Shown: piece by piece, positions 34,580 through 47,300 of the stretch
How the letters are laid out: each line of letters begins with the position of its first letter
How positions within the stretch are numbered: position 1 is the first letter of the stretch
Source: Drosophila persimilis
Lineage: Eukaryota; Arthropoda; Insecta; Diptera; Drosophilidae
Length of the DNA: 64,000 nt
Direction: 5' to 3'
Assembly: GCF_003286085.1 (NCBI RefSeq)
Contig: NW_020825330.1
Span: forward strand, 1,116,001-1,180,000
Translations under genes and position numbers: made by a program
The notes under the pieces: model-generated
Database searches by the model: none
Seen by the model: only the letters and a program-made list of their open reading frames with translations
Told to the model about the DNA's origin: nothing

Positions 34580-37500
34580 AGTTTTGCCGGTCCGTGTGTG
34601 CCGGTTGCTGGGATTGGGGGTGTTGCGGGATAGAACTACACACTACACGTAGGTAAGGTTATTAACCCGGTATTAAGGTTACAGCTCCAATGCACGCGCT
34701 TGTCCTGCACATTACCTTCACAGTTGATTTTGGGACGAAAAAATACTTTTAAACTGCGCGACGGAACTCGGAAATATATTCGTGGCGGAACCAGTTCGCA
34801 GTGGGTGGGGATATTGGGTCGTTCACAGTGGACTTGTCGATAGGTACGGTACGATACGGTCTGACCCTCAGATTTATACCGAAACTACGTCACAAATTTC
34901 AAAATATACCGTATATATAATTTTCGAAATTTTTTGAGGTCAAAATTGAATTTATGCGGGCATGGCTAAATGTCCTATCTAGCCAATAATATTCGACGGA
35001 ACATCAAAATTGAGCAATATGGTTTTCAATCCTTAACGGAGAACGATTAACCCATTGTAAACCAAGAGGGTATTTTAATATTCCACCGAAAATAATGAAA
35101 ATATAATAAACTCAATTCAGGTGAAAGATATCGTTTTTTTTTTTTAAGTTCAAAGGAAAGATGACATGGATCTACAAGAAGAATTTACAATTGGAAATAT
35201 TTTCCGCCAATTAGCGCAAGTCGTTGAACTGTTAAAATTGAGGGGCCTTAAGTGGGCTAAGTTCGGTTTCTTGTCGGTATTTCTGAGGTTCAGACGGTCA
35301 CACTGCTGCTCTCTCCTGCAACGAAAACACGAGCGATATGCAAAAGCATATCGCAAGGCGCGTACGAACCTCATCTCGGCGTGTTTTGAGGGAGAACAAA
35401 CCTTGCAGAAAAAAAGTCGATTTCGTCCCAAGGTATATTAGGCAAAAGGGAGACTCCACTTTGCATGCGTGGCATTTTCTGTGCTGCTTTGCATGTTGTC
35501 CATACCCCCTTTTTCCTCCCATTATGTAGAAAATTTGTAGTTACCGTGTAGTTCCCATGTAATGAATCGAGCAAGTGTAAACACAAAAAACAAACACAAA
35601 ACTAACTGTGATTTTGGCTTTGGGGAATACCAAAGAGTATTTGTACGGAACAACGAAATCGAATTGTTTTCCAAGTTCTGAGTGAGAGATATCTCCACAA
35701 ATATATTATCAAATAATACATCTCCTGTCGGGTCGTCGGATTGTCGGTTTCTCGTTGGGTCGTCGCGAAGCATATAGTAAAAACAGATTCTGCTGGTAAA
35801 TAAATGAATAAATTATTTATTCACTCTCGCTCTCTCACGTGTAAAATATAAATCTGCCCGAGTGCGTCCCTACCCCTTCTGACTGAGCGTGTGTTTTATT
35901 TTTTTTTTGTGTGAGTTAGTGTAAGTGTTATTTTGTTCTTTTGCCAAATGTTGTTCATTCAAACTGGAGTGTGTGTGTGAGTGGGAGAGTTATATGGCTA
36001 TATACATAACCTAAGCATCGGGCTCAGAGGGCTTTTTGTTGTTATTGTTGTTTTTGCTGCTACTGCTGCTGCTGTCGCGCCAAAAGTAATTAAATAAAAG
36101 CTATAATTACAGTTAATAAACATACTGTAAGCCTGTTGTGGTTTTTCCTGTGTGTTTATTTGAATGAAAAATGCACACAAGAAAGGCTCAAGAATGATGA
36201 AAAATCGAACATCAACACGAGTTACGCTCTCAAAAAATGCTTGTATATATATGTGAGTGTGTGTGGTGTCCCAAGGCGGGTGGTGGCAGCACAGCGGCAA
36301 GAACAACAACGGGCAGGCAGAGACGTAAGCAGCAGAAATTGCAGTTGCAAGCACGCACAAGGCAAAGTTGAACAGGAAAGTGGAAAGAGACGGGCAAGAG
36401 GAGGAGGAGGACAAAGAGTTGAAAAAAGGAAAAGAAAAAAGGTTAAAAGCTGGCGGGAGAAGGAGTAACAGCAAAAGAAGGTGACGGGTGGGAGCAGAAA
36501 AATAAAGAGTGCAAGGCAGCGGCGGCGAAAAACTCTCAAGCTCCTTCCTAATGCTGCCGCCCCCCGATCCCACGCCGCCCCTGCTCTCAACAACTGCTCT
36601 CTCGCTCCCTCTTGCACTGTGCGTTTCTTTGTAAGATGTGTGTGTTGCGTGTGTGTGCGTGTGGGTGAATGCATTTGCATGCACATGCACGCTCCCATGC
36701 GTATGAGTGTGTGTGTGCATGGATTTATGAATGTGTTAGGGACAAAAATACAAAAATGTGTATATATTACAGCTACATTAGCGCACACTTCCCTCGTCGC
36801 CGAAGCGGGTGGTTCCAATTGCCGGCTCCAATTTCAGATTTCCATCCAATCGCATATGTATACTACGGAACGGTACAATATTTTGATTTCCATTTGCGTT
36901 TTCGGGTGGAAAGTGCCCATTTTCCAGGGCCCTCCCTCCCTTCGGTGGGAGAATCATCTGGTGGGGATTTCATTTATTAAAGTACTTAATCTTTATGATA
37001 TATGGCCTTTTACTATATTTACTGATCACAATCGATCTCCGATCGTGGGATAAGCCTTGCACCGATCCATAGATTCCATTTCACAATCTTCCCTTCGACT
37101 TTCTTTTACCAAAAGCAGTTTTTATTATTACATATTTCAGTTTTTAGTATGGTGGTGGGACTCGTGTCTTTTTTATTATTATTATAATTCTTATTGTTGT
37201 CTGTTTTTTGCCGTCTTCGCTCCGTGGGAAACGGAAATTGCCACACACCGAAAAAAAAACCTGTCCGTCGTTTCACTTTCTGTTTTGCCTCGAAGGCATC
37301 CTCTCCTCCTCACGTCACGTCACGTCCCTCCGCTCCACGCCACGCCACGCCACTCCACTCCGCTTCACTCCAACATTATCCATTATCCACTCTCCGCTCC
37401 CAAAAGGTTGTTAACAAATTATAAATAACAAACGAAATGAAAGAAACACAGTCCAACGTTTCTTTACATAAATAATTTCATGTAATTAAACTTTTATGGC

Positions 37501-40500
37501 GCTTCCAACTTTGATGGGTGCCCCGTTTCGTTCCGCCCTCCCCCCTCCTCGAGCAGTGTCCCATTTCCCAATTGTTGCCATAAACGGAACAAACGAATGG
37601 AATGGACTTCCAATTGGATTGCGCGTTTCGAAAGTCTGTGACCAAATACCAATTAGAATCGCGGGTAAAAAGATATCGCGTATCGGAGAGAACGATAGGG
37701 GTAAAACCCCTGAAGGCAGTCCACTAATTGTTGTTTCTGTAGCCCCAAATAGGGGAAATATATTTCTGAAATTATCTACCACAATATGGCACGGGTATAT
37801 ACATACGTATAAATTCGAAACAAAATGGGGCATATGTAGGTTTGCCTCAAGGCGGATGTCAATTGGGTTCCATAAATGCAGCGACACTCAAAGGGAAAGC
37901 GATTACACATGTCCATTAGATTCGATACCCCGCGTTTTCCCCACTGATGATTACTCGAATGAATTACCATCAATTGCAGTCGAAGAAATTGATGACTTGG
38001 ATACCCCCACTGATGTGACTTCCTAAGGCAATTGGAAAGAAATGGAGAAACCTCTCTCTGACCCCTCTCCACCCTCCACCCTCAACCTTCCACCCGGTGG
38101 TCAATATTGTCATTGGCCATTGACATGCCATCCCACCCTATCTTCTCTATTGCTTCAACATTCCACTCTTCGATGAGAGGCGCTACCGCTACCGGTACCG
38201 GTACCGGTACCGCTACCCACTCCAATCCAATCCGGTCCAAATCGGAGCACTCCTCCACAGCGCTGGCATCCACCCCGATGTGGCTGGCAATTATCAGGCG
38301 ACTGCAGCGGCGGCGACCAAGTCAAGTGCCCCACAAACTCATTGGCATTTTAGCATCCAAGAGGCTTTCAAGTTTTCCATGTGCATATCGTTTAAAAAAA
38401 AAAGAAGCAAAACCAGCAAATGAACTGAACGTGCGTGGTCGTTTGAATTGTCTTTGGTGCCCATATGTTGGTCGTGTTGGTCGTGGCTAAAAATACCCTC
38501 ACTTTCGGGGTGGGCTATGGACCTTTGGAGGGCGCTCCATCTCGGAGGAAGAGCTCTCCACTAAAATGAGTTGTATCTCTGGCATTAGCTGAGCCAAGAA
38601 TGATTGGGTAGAGGATGCATTCCTGGAAGAGTGAAGCCTCTTTAAAGTATACGAAATCCCCATCAAATCCATCTGATGGTATGGTTCTATGCATTCTACC
38701 GCATTCCAACATTCCTACCACCTAGTTCCCTCCTCTTCCGCCTTCTACTGTAGGGTATTAAAGTTTCGTCATGCCTTAAACAGCAATTTCTTATTTATGG
38801 TTTTCTTGTATTACACATTTTATTATTATATTTCTCTCTTTCGCTCCGCTCTTCCCCTCTGCTTGGCAAGCTTCGTTCCCATTTTGTTTTTTTTTTTTTT
38901 GTTCTTTTTTGGGCTTTAGGCCAGGCCGAGACGCTGGCTTAGTCGTTGCTGTTGTTGTTGTTGCTTCTTTTTCAAGGCAACAACATGACGATGACTTCAT
39001 CTTCAGTGCCCCCATACGTCGTTGTCGGCGTCTGCCGTGCTTTTGTTGTTTGGAGAGTGTTCTGTGGATTGTGTGTTGGTGTTGCATTGTGTTGGAGCTT
39101 TACGATGGTGTGTTGGTGTACAGCTGTTCTTCGACGAAGAATAATAGTGATGTTGGTTATATTGTTCAGGGTGCAGATTGGTACTGTTGACGCTATTGTA
39201 TGGTGTTGGTGTTGTTTTTGTTTTTGGTGCGGAAAGGAGCTGTTGTTGGATTTGATGGTGTTATTCCGATTTATTGGTGTGCACTGGTTTTTTTGTACGT
39301 TGTTGAGGGATTTCAATAGTGTTGTTGTATGTTATTAAATGTGTGCCATGGTGTTGGTGTGCATACGTGTTGGTGAATGTTGTTGAGAGTGTGCATAGGT
39401 GTTGTACCGCTGTTAAGGGCTTTCATTGTTGCTTGTGTATGTTGTCAGAGGTGTGAATTGGTGTTGGAGTTTTGTTGAAAGTTTTGATATACTGTTGGTA
39501 AGTTGTTGTGACTGTCTATTGAAGTTGGTGTTGATAAAATTAATTGGTGTTGGTCTTTTTGTTGGTGTATGGTTATTTCTATAGTTGTTGGTGTGATTTT
39601 ATCGTTGGTGAGTGTTGTTGTTGGTGTAAATTTGTGTGTTGTCTTTGCTTTTGTGGTTTGTTGCTGTGTTTATGCAGTTTCTGTCGTTCCCTTGCGTTCT
39701 TGCCACACTCCCCTTCCCCTTCATGACAAAAAAACAACGACGATGGTGATAGTGGGTCTGATGATGGAAGCATTTTCCTTGTTTTCTGATTGTTGTTGCT
39801 TGTGTATTTCTCGTGTGATATGTGTGTCACATCATCATTATCCACGCCGAAGAAACATTGTCGGACGAGAAGGAGGAGAGTAAAAGTGTATGCAAAGTTG
39901 AGTCATTGTCATCGTCATGGTCATCATTCAACCATCATCATAATCATCAGCCGCTGGTGGCGACCAGGAGTGACGACTCGACCACGAACTGGTCTGATGG
40001 TGACATCAAATTGATTATTGTATGCCTTTACCCCATCATTCACTCTCTCTCTCTCTATCTCGTTCTCTCTTTCTCTTTCCACTCTTTTTTCTCTATCTTC
40101 TTTGTTGTTTTATTGTTCACGTCCATGCCGGAAATGTCCCGACACCATCCCCAACAATAAACAGCGAAGCGAAGACCAACCCAAACCCGAAACCCAAACA
40201 GTATACGCAAATGTACAGTGAAACGCAGCCTAGATGGACGAGAAGGCTTCTCTGTAACATACATATGTGTGCATGTATTTCTGGGGGATTGTGGGGGACC
40301 GGTCACTGTGCATCGTACTTCCCACCGTTTCCGCATTGTCTATATGTACATATGTTGGGGCCCCCGTTTTTCGGTAGTTTTTTTGGGTCAGGCTAAAAGC
40401 AGAAAACCATTATTTGCTGGGCGCTTGGGTCTCGACCAAGTTTCCGTAGACAATATTTGCTTTGTTGCACACGTATTCCCTGGAGGAGAGGAGATGCTTT

Positions 40501-41386
40501 TGGCCACAGCATTTCGCTCCGAAGAACAGGTTGTGTGCGGCTGAAAGATCTGTATCTCTTAAACTGCGGACTTTTTGCCTCTGCCTGGTACACGGACTTT
40601 TATGGGGAACACTGACATTTTTCTGGCGGGTGAAGTGTGGCAGAGGCGGAGCATGAGGTCAGAATGGAGATGGTGACTTGAACTCTATGGATCGCTGCAC
40701 TTTTGGGCGTCTGCTACAAGCGATGAAAGCCCTAAGGCTTCTGGAGAACAACACCAGATATCATTTATAGGATGTAACTGCAGGCGTCGATTCGTTTTTT
40801 TTTTGTATCCCATAACCATTAATAATAAATAGCATCCTCGGATGGGAACCCGAACACTTATGAAATGCCACTTTTCTGCACAAGGAAGTCGTCTAATGGC
40901 ACGGCGTCATGTGGCGCGACTCCCACTGCTGCATCGCTGATGGACTGGCCGTTATTGATTAACGGTTTTGTAATTAATGGCCACTTTTAATTTTGCCGTT
41001 GCAGCAGCTGCGGAACAATGCAACAATGTGAGACGGGACAGCAGCGAGAGACGAAGCAGAAGCAGCAGCAGCAGCAGCAGCAGCGAACCCCATACACCAG
41101 CAGTAGCAGCAGCCCCACCAGTCCCCATCCTCAGCCGCCTAGCAAGGACTGCAACGCCAACGCCAACGCCAACGCCAGCGATCACGCCTACGCCTACACC
41201 TACGCAAGCGTCTGCTGAGGCAGCAGCTGCAGCAGAGAGGAGCGGAAAGCGAGGAGGGCAAAGCAAGCTGACAAGAAGAGCGACAGACTGACACGCGGAA
41301 GAGTGAGAGTGAGGTTGAGAGCGAGAGTGAGAGTGAGAGAGTCACGGGAGAGAGACACGTCGGGTAGGTAGGCCAAGGCCGAGGCC
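34580..41386. other. Gene-poor region between Stt3A and bves
   Basis: This 6.8 kb interval between divergent genes contains no supported exon. Near the left end are two promoter-like blocks (34855-34920 and 35262-35305, the second containing GGTCACACTG, core-promoter motif 1). Further on are CA/GT runs (36230-36730), CACGT/CACGC repeats (37310-37370), a CCGGTA tandem (about 38190-38215), a strongly T/G-skewed stretch (38940-39700), and CT runs (40040-40070). The 5'UTR and promoter of bves must lie at the right end. Long ORFs are low complexity. Confidence 0.5.
35296..35305 (+). promoter_or_regulatory. Core promoter motif 1 (GGTCACACTG)
   Basis: This matches the Drosophila Ohler motif 1 consensus, bound by M1BP at housekeeping promoters. 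No gene starts are identified just next to it, so it may be a relic promoter or drive an unrecognised transcript. Confidence 0.45.
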
Positions 41387-44300
41387 ATGCCCAGCACAGC
41401 CGGCAGCGCTGCTAGCGTCGGAGCTTTGATCAACAGCGCCGGCAGCAGCGCCAGCGTCATGGGCATCGGTGCGGGCGGCGGCAGTGGCGTGGGCACAGGT
41501 GTGGCTGCTGCTGCCGCTGCCGAGGTGGGAGCCGGTGCTGCAGCCGCCGCCTCAGCGGGCACCCTGATAGCGCAGAGCACGGCGGGTACGAGCGCCGCCA
41601 GCGGCACGATCACGTGGGACAACAACGGCACCCTGCGCTCCATTAATCCCGGTGACTGGTCCATCGAGCAGTGCCTCAACTGGCAGCAGCCGCACCACCT
41701 CTACTTTCAGCTCGGCTGGGCCTTCCTCTTTCTGGCCTTCCTGGCCCCTCACGGCCCCTTCGGCTCGCTGTGGATGCGGGCGATGCTGCTGATCGGCTGC
41801 ATCATGATGGGGATGTACGGCTATCTGGTGGAGTGCACCCCGGATGTGGTCCTCTGGTCAGGCCTTGGCATCGGCGTCAATTTCATCTATCTCATTGTGG
41901 TGCTCTGTCGACTGCGACCCGTGCGCTTTGAGCAGGAGATTGAGGCGGTAAGTGCAATCAACCCACATGCCCCATGCAAAATACATACATACTTATATTT
42001 TCCAAAAAGTAGGCTATGTATAAGGGAGATAGTCTGAAGAGACTTACGGTAAAAGCTCTCACGAGAGAGAGAGACGGAGAGAGAGTACTGCTGCTGCGGC
42101 TAACTCTGCTCCGCTGCTGCTGTCTTTCTGAAGTACTTTCCAAACGGGACAGCGGCAGCAGATCCAGAGAGAGAGAGAGAGAGAGAGAGAGAGCCGAAAA
42201 GTTTTTGCATTGCCTGCTGCCTCGTTTAGACGGCCTCCGTTTCAAGATTACTCCCACAGCATTGACTCTCTCTCTCTCTCTCTCTCTCTCGCTTACTTGT
42301 TCTTGTGATGTTTTCTTACCCCCGCCTAAAAGCATGCAATACCCTTTTAACGCTAAACACTTGAGAAGAAAGCCGAAGTTTCCCTTATTATTTTATAGAA
42401 AATGTAAAATTATATTCACTAAGTATTTGTTTGCTCTGTGTTTGTGTGTATGGGTGTGTCCTTGTTTATTGGCTAACGCGGCTATCGAAAAAATGTCTAG
42501 TGGGTTCATCTTGTAACTGTGTGTGTGGGGGTGGGTGGTAGTCCTCTTGTTTCTCTTTGTGCGTTTTAAGTGCAATTTGAAATGATTAAAGGATTTATAA
42601 ATTCTTGGATGCCAGAACAGATGATCTTCCGGTGCTGAACGCTCTGCTCCTCTCCTCTCTATATTCAGAGTTTCGTGTATATATTTCTCTGTTCGAGTTC
42701 GATGTCGGATTCGAGTGCTTTGATATATCTAATCTATCCATGCAATCCGGAGTCCGCTGCTGCCGCACACGGCGAGTGCAGGTCCTCTCCCTGCCCTCTC
42801 CCCTCCCCGGTTTCCCTTCGGTGGGTGGACATTTTTGCATATATTCGCGCTTTTATTTCTGCGTTTGCTGCACCTCTCTCGCTCTCTTACTATTTTGTCT
42901 TGATATTTTCTTGGCGCCGCCTGAAAGACTGCAATAGACAGCAGACAAAAGAAAGCCGCAAGTCGGATTTTCCCCCATTAAATTTTAGGTCATATTCCGG
43001 CCGATCTACGAGTTTTCTCATCCCCCCTCCCCTCCCAGAAACCTATCGAAGGAAAACAATTATATCTTTATTTTAAGCACACTTTCAAGTGGTTTGAATA
43101 TTTTTATTTATTGATTTTGTATTATTATTTTTTTATTCGATTTTTGCCCTTCTTGGTGTTTTTTTCTTTTTATTTTTTATGTTGGGTTTTTATTTTATGT
43201 ATAATTAAAGAACTAAATTCACTAAGTATTTGTTTGCTTTCTCAATTAAAGCAGCTAAATATTATAGTTTCGATGGATTAATAAATAACCAAAAAAAAGG
43301 GTTGGGGGGGAAATAATAAAAAATGGAAGTGTGGTGGGAAGAGACGTTGCTTTCGGTATAATTAATTATCAATAGGCTAATAATTAATAACTGTGTGTGT
43401 GTGTATGGGTGTGTGTTTGTTTATTGGCTAACGCGGCTATCGGCTAAATGTTTTGTGAGTTGTCTTGTGAATGTGTGTGTGTGTGTGTGTGGGGGGGGGG
43501 GTGGGGTAAGTTTTTATCACAGGAAAATCAGATTGGAAAATCGCAGAAAATACTCGTTTAGTTTTTGTTTGTGGGTTTTTTGTGCGTTTTAAAAAATTAT
43601 TTTGTGTGATGGCGAATGACTTTTGAATGTGGAATTTAATCGTTGAACATTTAAATACAATCGAGAGAATGCGTGGCGTGGCGTGTGTGGTCGTGCATTT
43701 TGAAATGATTTGAATGATTCTTTAGACTCTAGGATAAATTTATAAATTCTTGGATGCCAGAACAGATGATCTTTCGGTGCCGAACACTCCACTCTGCTCT
43801 GCTCATCTCCTCTCTTGTTGTGTGTGCAGCTGTGCCCTAGCTAAGATGTATTTTCGATGCCAGAAAATACAATTGCAGACACGTGGCCAGCATGACGGTC
43901 ATGTTGCCAATGGCAATGGTCATGTGGATGCGACGGAAGCCTTTGTGGACGCGCTGATAGTGCGGACAGTCGATCAGATCGCCTTGGACAAGGCTGCCCA
44001 CCTCCTGGCCACTGCCGATGGCGTCCTCGATCTTGTACTTCTCGTGCATCAGCTTCAGCATCGGCGGCACCAGATACAGTCGCACCACCACCTCAATGCC
44101 CGCCGCCAGCGCCAGCGATCCGACCTGGATGCCCGACGCCGTCGTCCAGCCACTAAGGAAGTACTTTGCATAGGTCACCAGCATCGTGAGACTGAGCACG
44201 GCGTTGAAGGCAAAGTACCGGGGGAACAGGATCTGCTGGCACTGCCCGAAGATGTGGCGCGGCAGGGAGAAGTACAGCGAGAGGCCTGTGTGCGAGGAAA

Positions 44301-47300
44301 AAGATTAGGGAATTATTAAAACGAGCTCCACTCGGGGAACGCTCAAAAGGGGACTAAGATTTGGCGTTGGATGGAGCGCTGATAGGTTGATGGATTTGGA
44401 TGGATCCCCTGAGCCTTGAGAGCAGAACTTACCCGAGACGAATGTCATCCAGATCTGCGAACCAAAGTGAGTGGCGAATGCCCCCAGATAGACGAGGTTC
44501 GGCAGCGTGCCGCTACCTCCTCCGCCTCCGGTTGAGCTGCTGCTGCTCAGAGTTCTCGTCGTTGTTGTTGGTGTCGTTGCGGGGCTACCCTCGATCAGGT
44601 CGCGTCCGACAGTCATCAGCACAAAGACCAAGATGCAGACAGCTATCAAGTGTGCTGGCTGTGTGGTACGCGTCAGTATTCTGTGCGGATAAAAGAAGAT
44701 CGAAACTAAAGTTAGTTGAACACTAAAGCTGTTATCAATTGAATGATTAATCGATGAATGCGCCCCCCCCCCCTGTTCGAGTTCGATGTCGAATTCGAGT
44801 GCTTTGATCTATCTAATCTGAATAAGTTATAGCCATGCCATGCAATCCGGAGTCCGGAGTGCAGGTCCAAGCTCCAAACCCTTGAAGCCATGGTGTTGTA
44901 ACTCTTTTCCGAGACACTTGCTTCTGTCACCGACTGTACGTAAAGGCTGGAAAAATAACTCTTGAAAGAATATTCAGCGTTTGTCTCTCTCCCGCTCTCG
45001 CGCTCTCTGGTTACGTTACGTATGCACACACGTGGCCCTCACGATTAGATTCGATTGCAGCGAACTTTCGCACAAGAGAGCGGGGGAGGGAGAGCGCACG
45101 ATCCGATCGCACGCTAATAAATTATCTCTGTCTCTTGCGTCGTCGTCGACGTCAAATGGGTGTGAGCTGCTGTCTGTGTGTGTGTGTCCGTTTACGCATT
45201 TGTTGCGTGGTCTGTCTGCTTCTATGTGTGCCTACCCTACCTCTCCTCTCCTCTCCGTCGTTACCCTTCGGTGGGTGCACATTTTTGCATATATTCGCGC
45301 TTTTATTTCTGCTTTGCTCTACTCTGCTTCTGCGGCGAATGTAGAGCTTTAACCATAGAATGGCGTACGTGCGAAAACGCATGCAACCAAATAATGAATT
45401 TTTTCCACTTCCCCTCAACTAAAGTTCCCCCCTCCCACCCCACAAGCCACACCATCCATACCACACCGTCGGTCATGGCGGGAGGGGGACAGAGTGAAGC
45501 CATAACTTAAGCAACAAATTGCCAATCTACATAACTGTAGATAATCTTGCACTTGCACCTTTAAGGCGAATCCAGAGAACAGAGCGAATTTAGAGAATCA
45601 GCTGTGCGGCGTGCCGTTCAGCTGATAAAAATCCAGAAACAGAAGCAAAAGTAGAATATTGAGGGAGGGAGGCGGGGCAACGGAACGTAACTGACTCAGC
45701 AACAGAGCCAATGACAAGAAAAGAGAGTGAGCGCAGAGCCGACGACGAAGACGAAGACGACGGCGATCCCACAGTACCGCACTACCTCTCTCTCTCTCTC
45801 TACTGTGACGTCGCCACAGAAATCAGACTTTGATCGAGAGTGACGGATAGAGAGAGGAGGGAGGAATGGGGGCACCCGTTCGAGTGGAATAGGGAACTCG
45901 GGAACTCTGTTGACGTTGACGCTACAGCAGCGCACTTTGCCCATACGCAACAATTTCAGTGTCAAGGTGTGAGGGAGGGAACTCTATTGACTCTTCATTT
46001 CGTCAGGGATCCCCGGCAGCAGATAAGCTCTGACCCACCCAACTGCCGCCCGCCCCCCCTAAAAAAGCTGACTCAACGGACAAGGCTATAAGCTCCGATA
46101 GTATTTTATCGTATCTATAAATACTCTTACTCGTGCTCGCTTCTCCAATTATATTTAGTAATACGTTTTTGATAAGTGAGACTCCAAATGAATCACCTGC
46201 AAGAACTGGTTTCTTTTTTGTGCGGGACAGAAAAGCAGGTTGCATTGGGTTAGGTTATGGCCCTGTCATTGGGCCTTCGAAGGGAAGTGACGTTCTAGTG
46301 CGATTTAAATTGAATTTCATGTTTCTTTAAGCTTTAAACATCGTCTGACAGAGGTCTAGCTTTCAGTTGTTTGCATAACCGTTTAGTGTCCAGAAAGCAA
46401 CAGCTGACAACAACAGGTAATACAGAGTATATGCAAATTAAACAACTGCGGTAGCGGATTGTGTTTTTAAAAAGTTTTTATTTTACTTCGAACTTCACTG
46501 ATATAGATTTAAGTAGAGGGTCACAAAGGAATTCCGGGCCAAGGGATTGCGCGATCTTAATATTTAGCTAGACTTTGCGGTGTCGCTGCTGGATCAAGAC
46601 TGATTTGAACTTTCTGATCTTTGCATCGTTGATCCCTTTCGGGAATCGTTTTTCTATAAACATTTCAATTGATTTCGCCATCCCGAGTATTAGATTTCGT
46701 CATCCAAAGAGAGAACTGTAAAAGGCCTAAAGTGCAGGATCTGCAGAAAGCCGGGAGTGAGATTGTTTATGAGAAGCCGGGTGTGGGCAAACATTGGTTT
46801 TCCATTTAGGCGAGTGTCAAAGAATGGGATTGCGGCGGGGGCGCTTGAGATTGTACATCTTAGAAATCAATTAGGCGGAGGCCCAAGATTGAAATTGTTT
46901 TCGTTTTGGAAAACCAAAGATTGTTTACAACTCGTATAAGAGCTCAATGGAATTGGGTACGTTAACTCCCCCCATTCTTAAATGTTTCGTCCCGATACAT
47001 TTTGAAGTTCTGATAGAGCTCTAATTTCTTCTGACAGTATTTGAATGTTGCTTTCCACTATTTCTTCTGACGGTATTCTTATTGATTTAATAAGTACAAA
47101 TTTGGTTAATTTATAGCAGAAGTAAAATAACATTAACAATATCAAAATGATTAAAAATAATGTTGTTAATGGTAAGGCCGTATTACCTAATGTTATAAGG
47201 GGATTTAAAATATTAACATTATCAAAAGAAAATTGCTTATCATTTGATTGTATATAATCAACTAATTCAAAATCGCTATATCTATGATGCGATATATATT

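Noticed and set aside
35998-36818. ORFs rich in HTHTHT and Leu/Phe/Ser on the minus strand
   Set aside because: They arise from CA/GT and simple repeats, with no splice context or domain.
38946-39883. Cys/Val/Leu-rich plus-strand ORFs
   Set aside because: Produced by the T/G-skewed repeat tract; low complexity only.
46757-46939. 60-aa ORF present twice (also 54082-54264)
   Set aside because: It lies inside the two identical LTRs and is antisense to the element; a chance frame.
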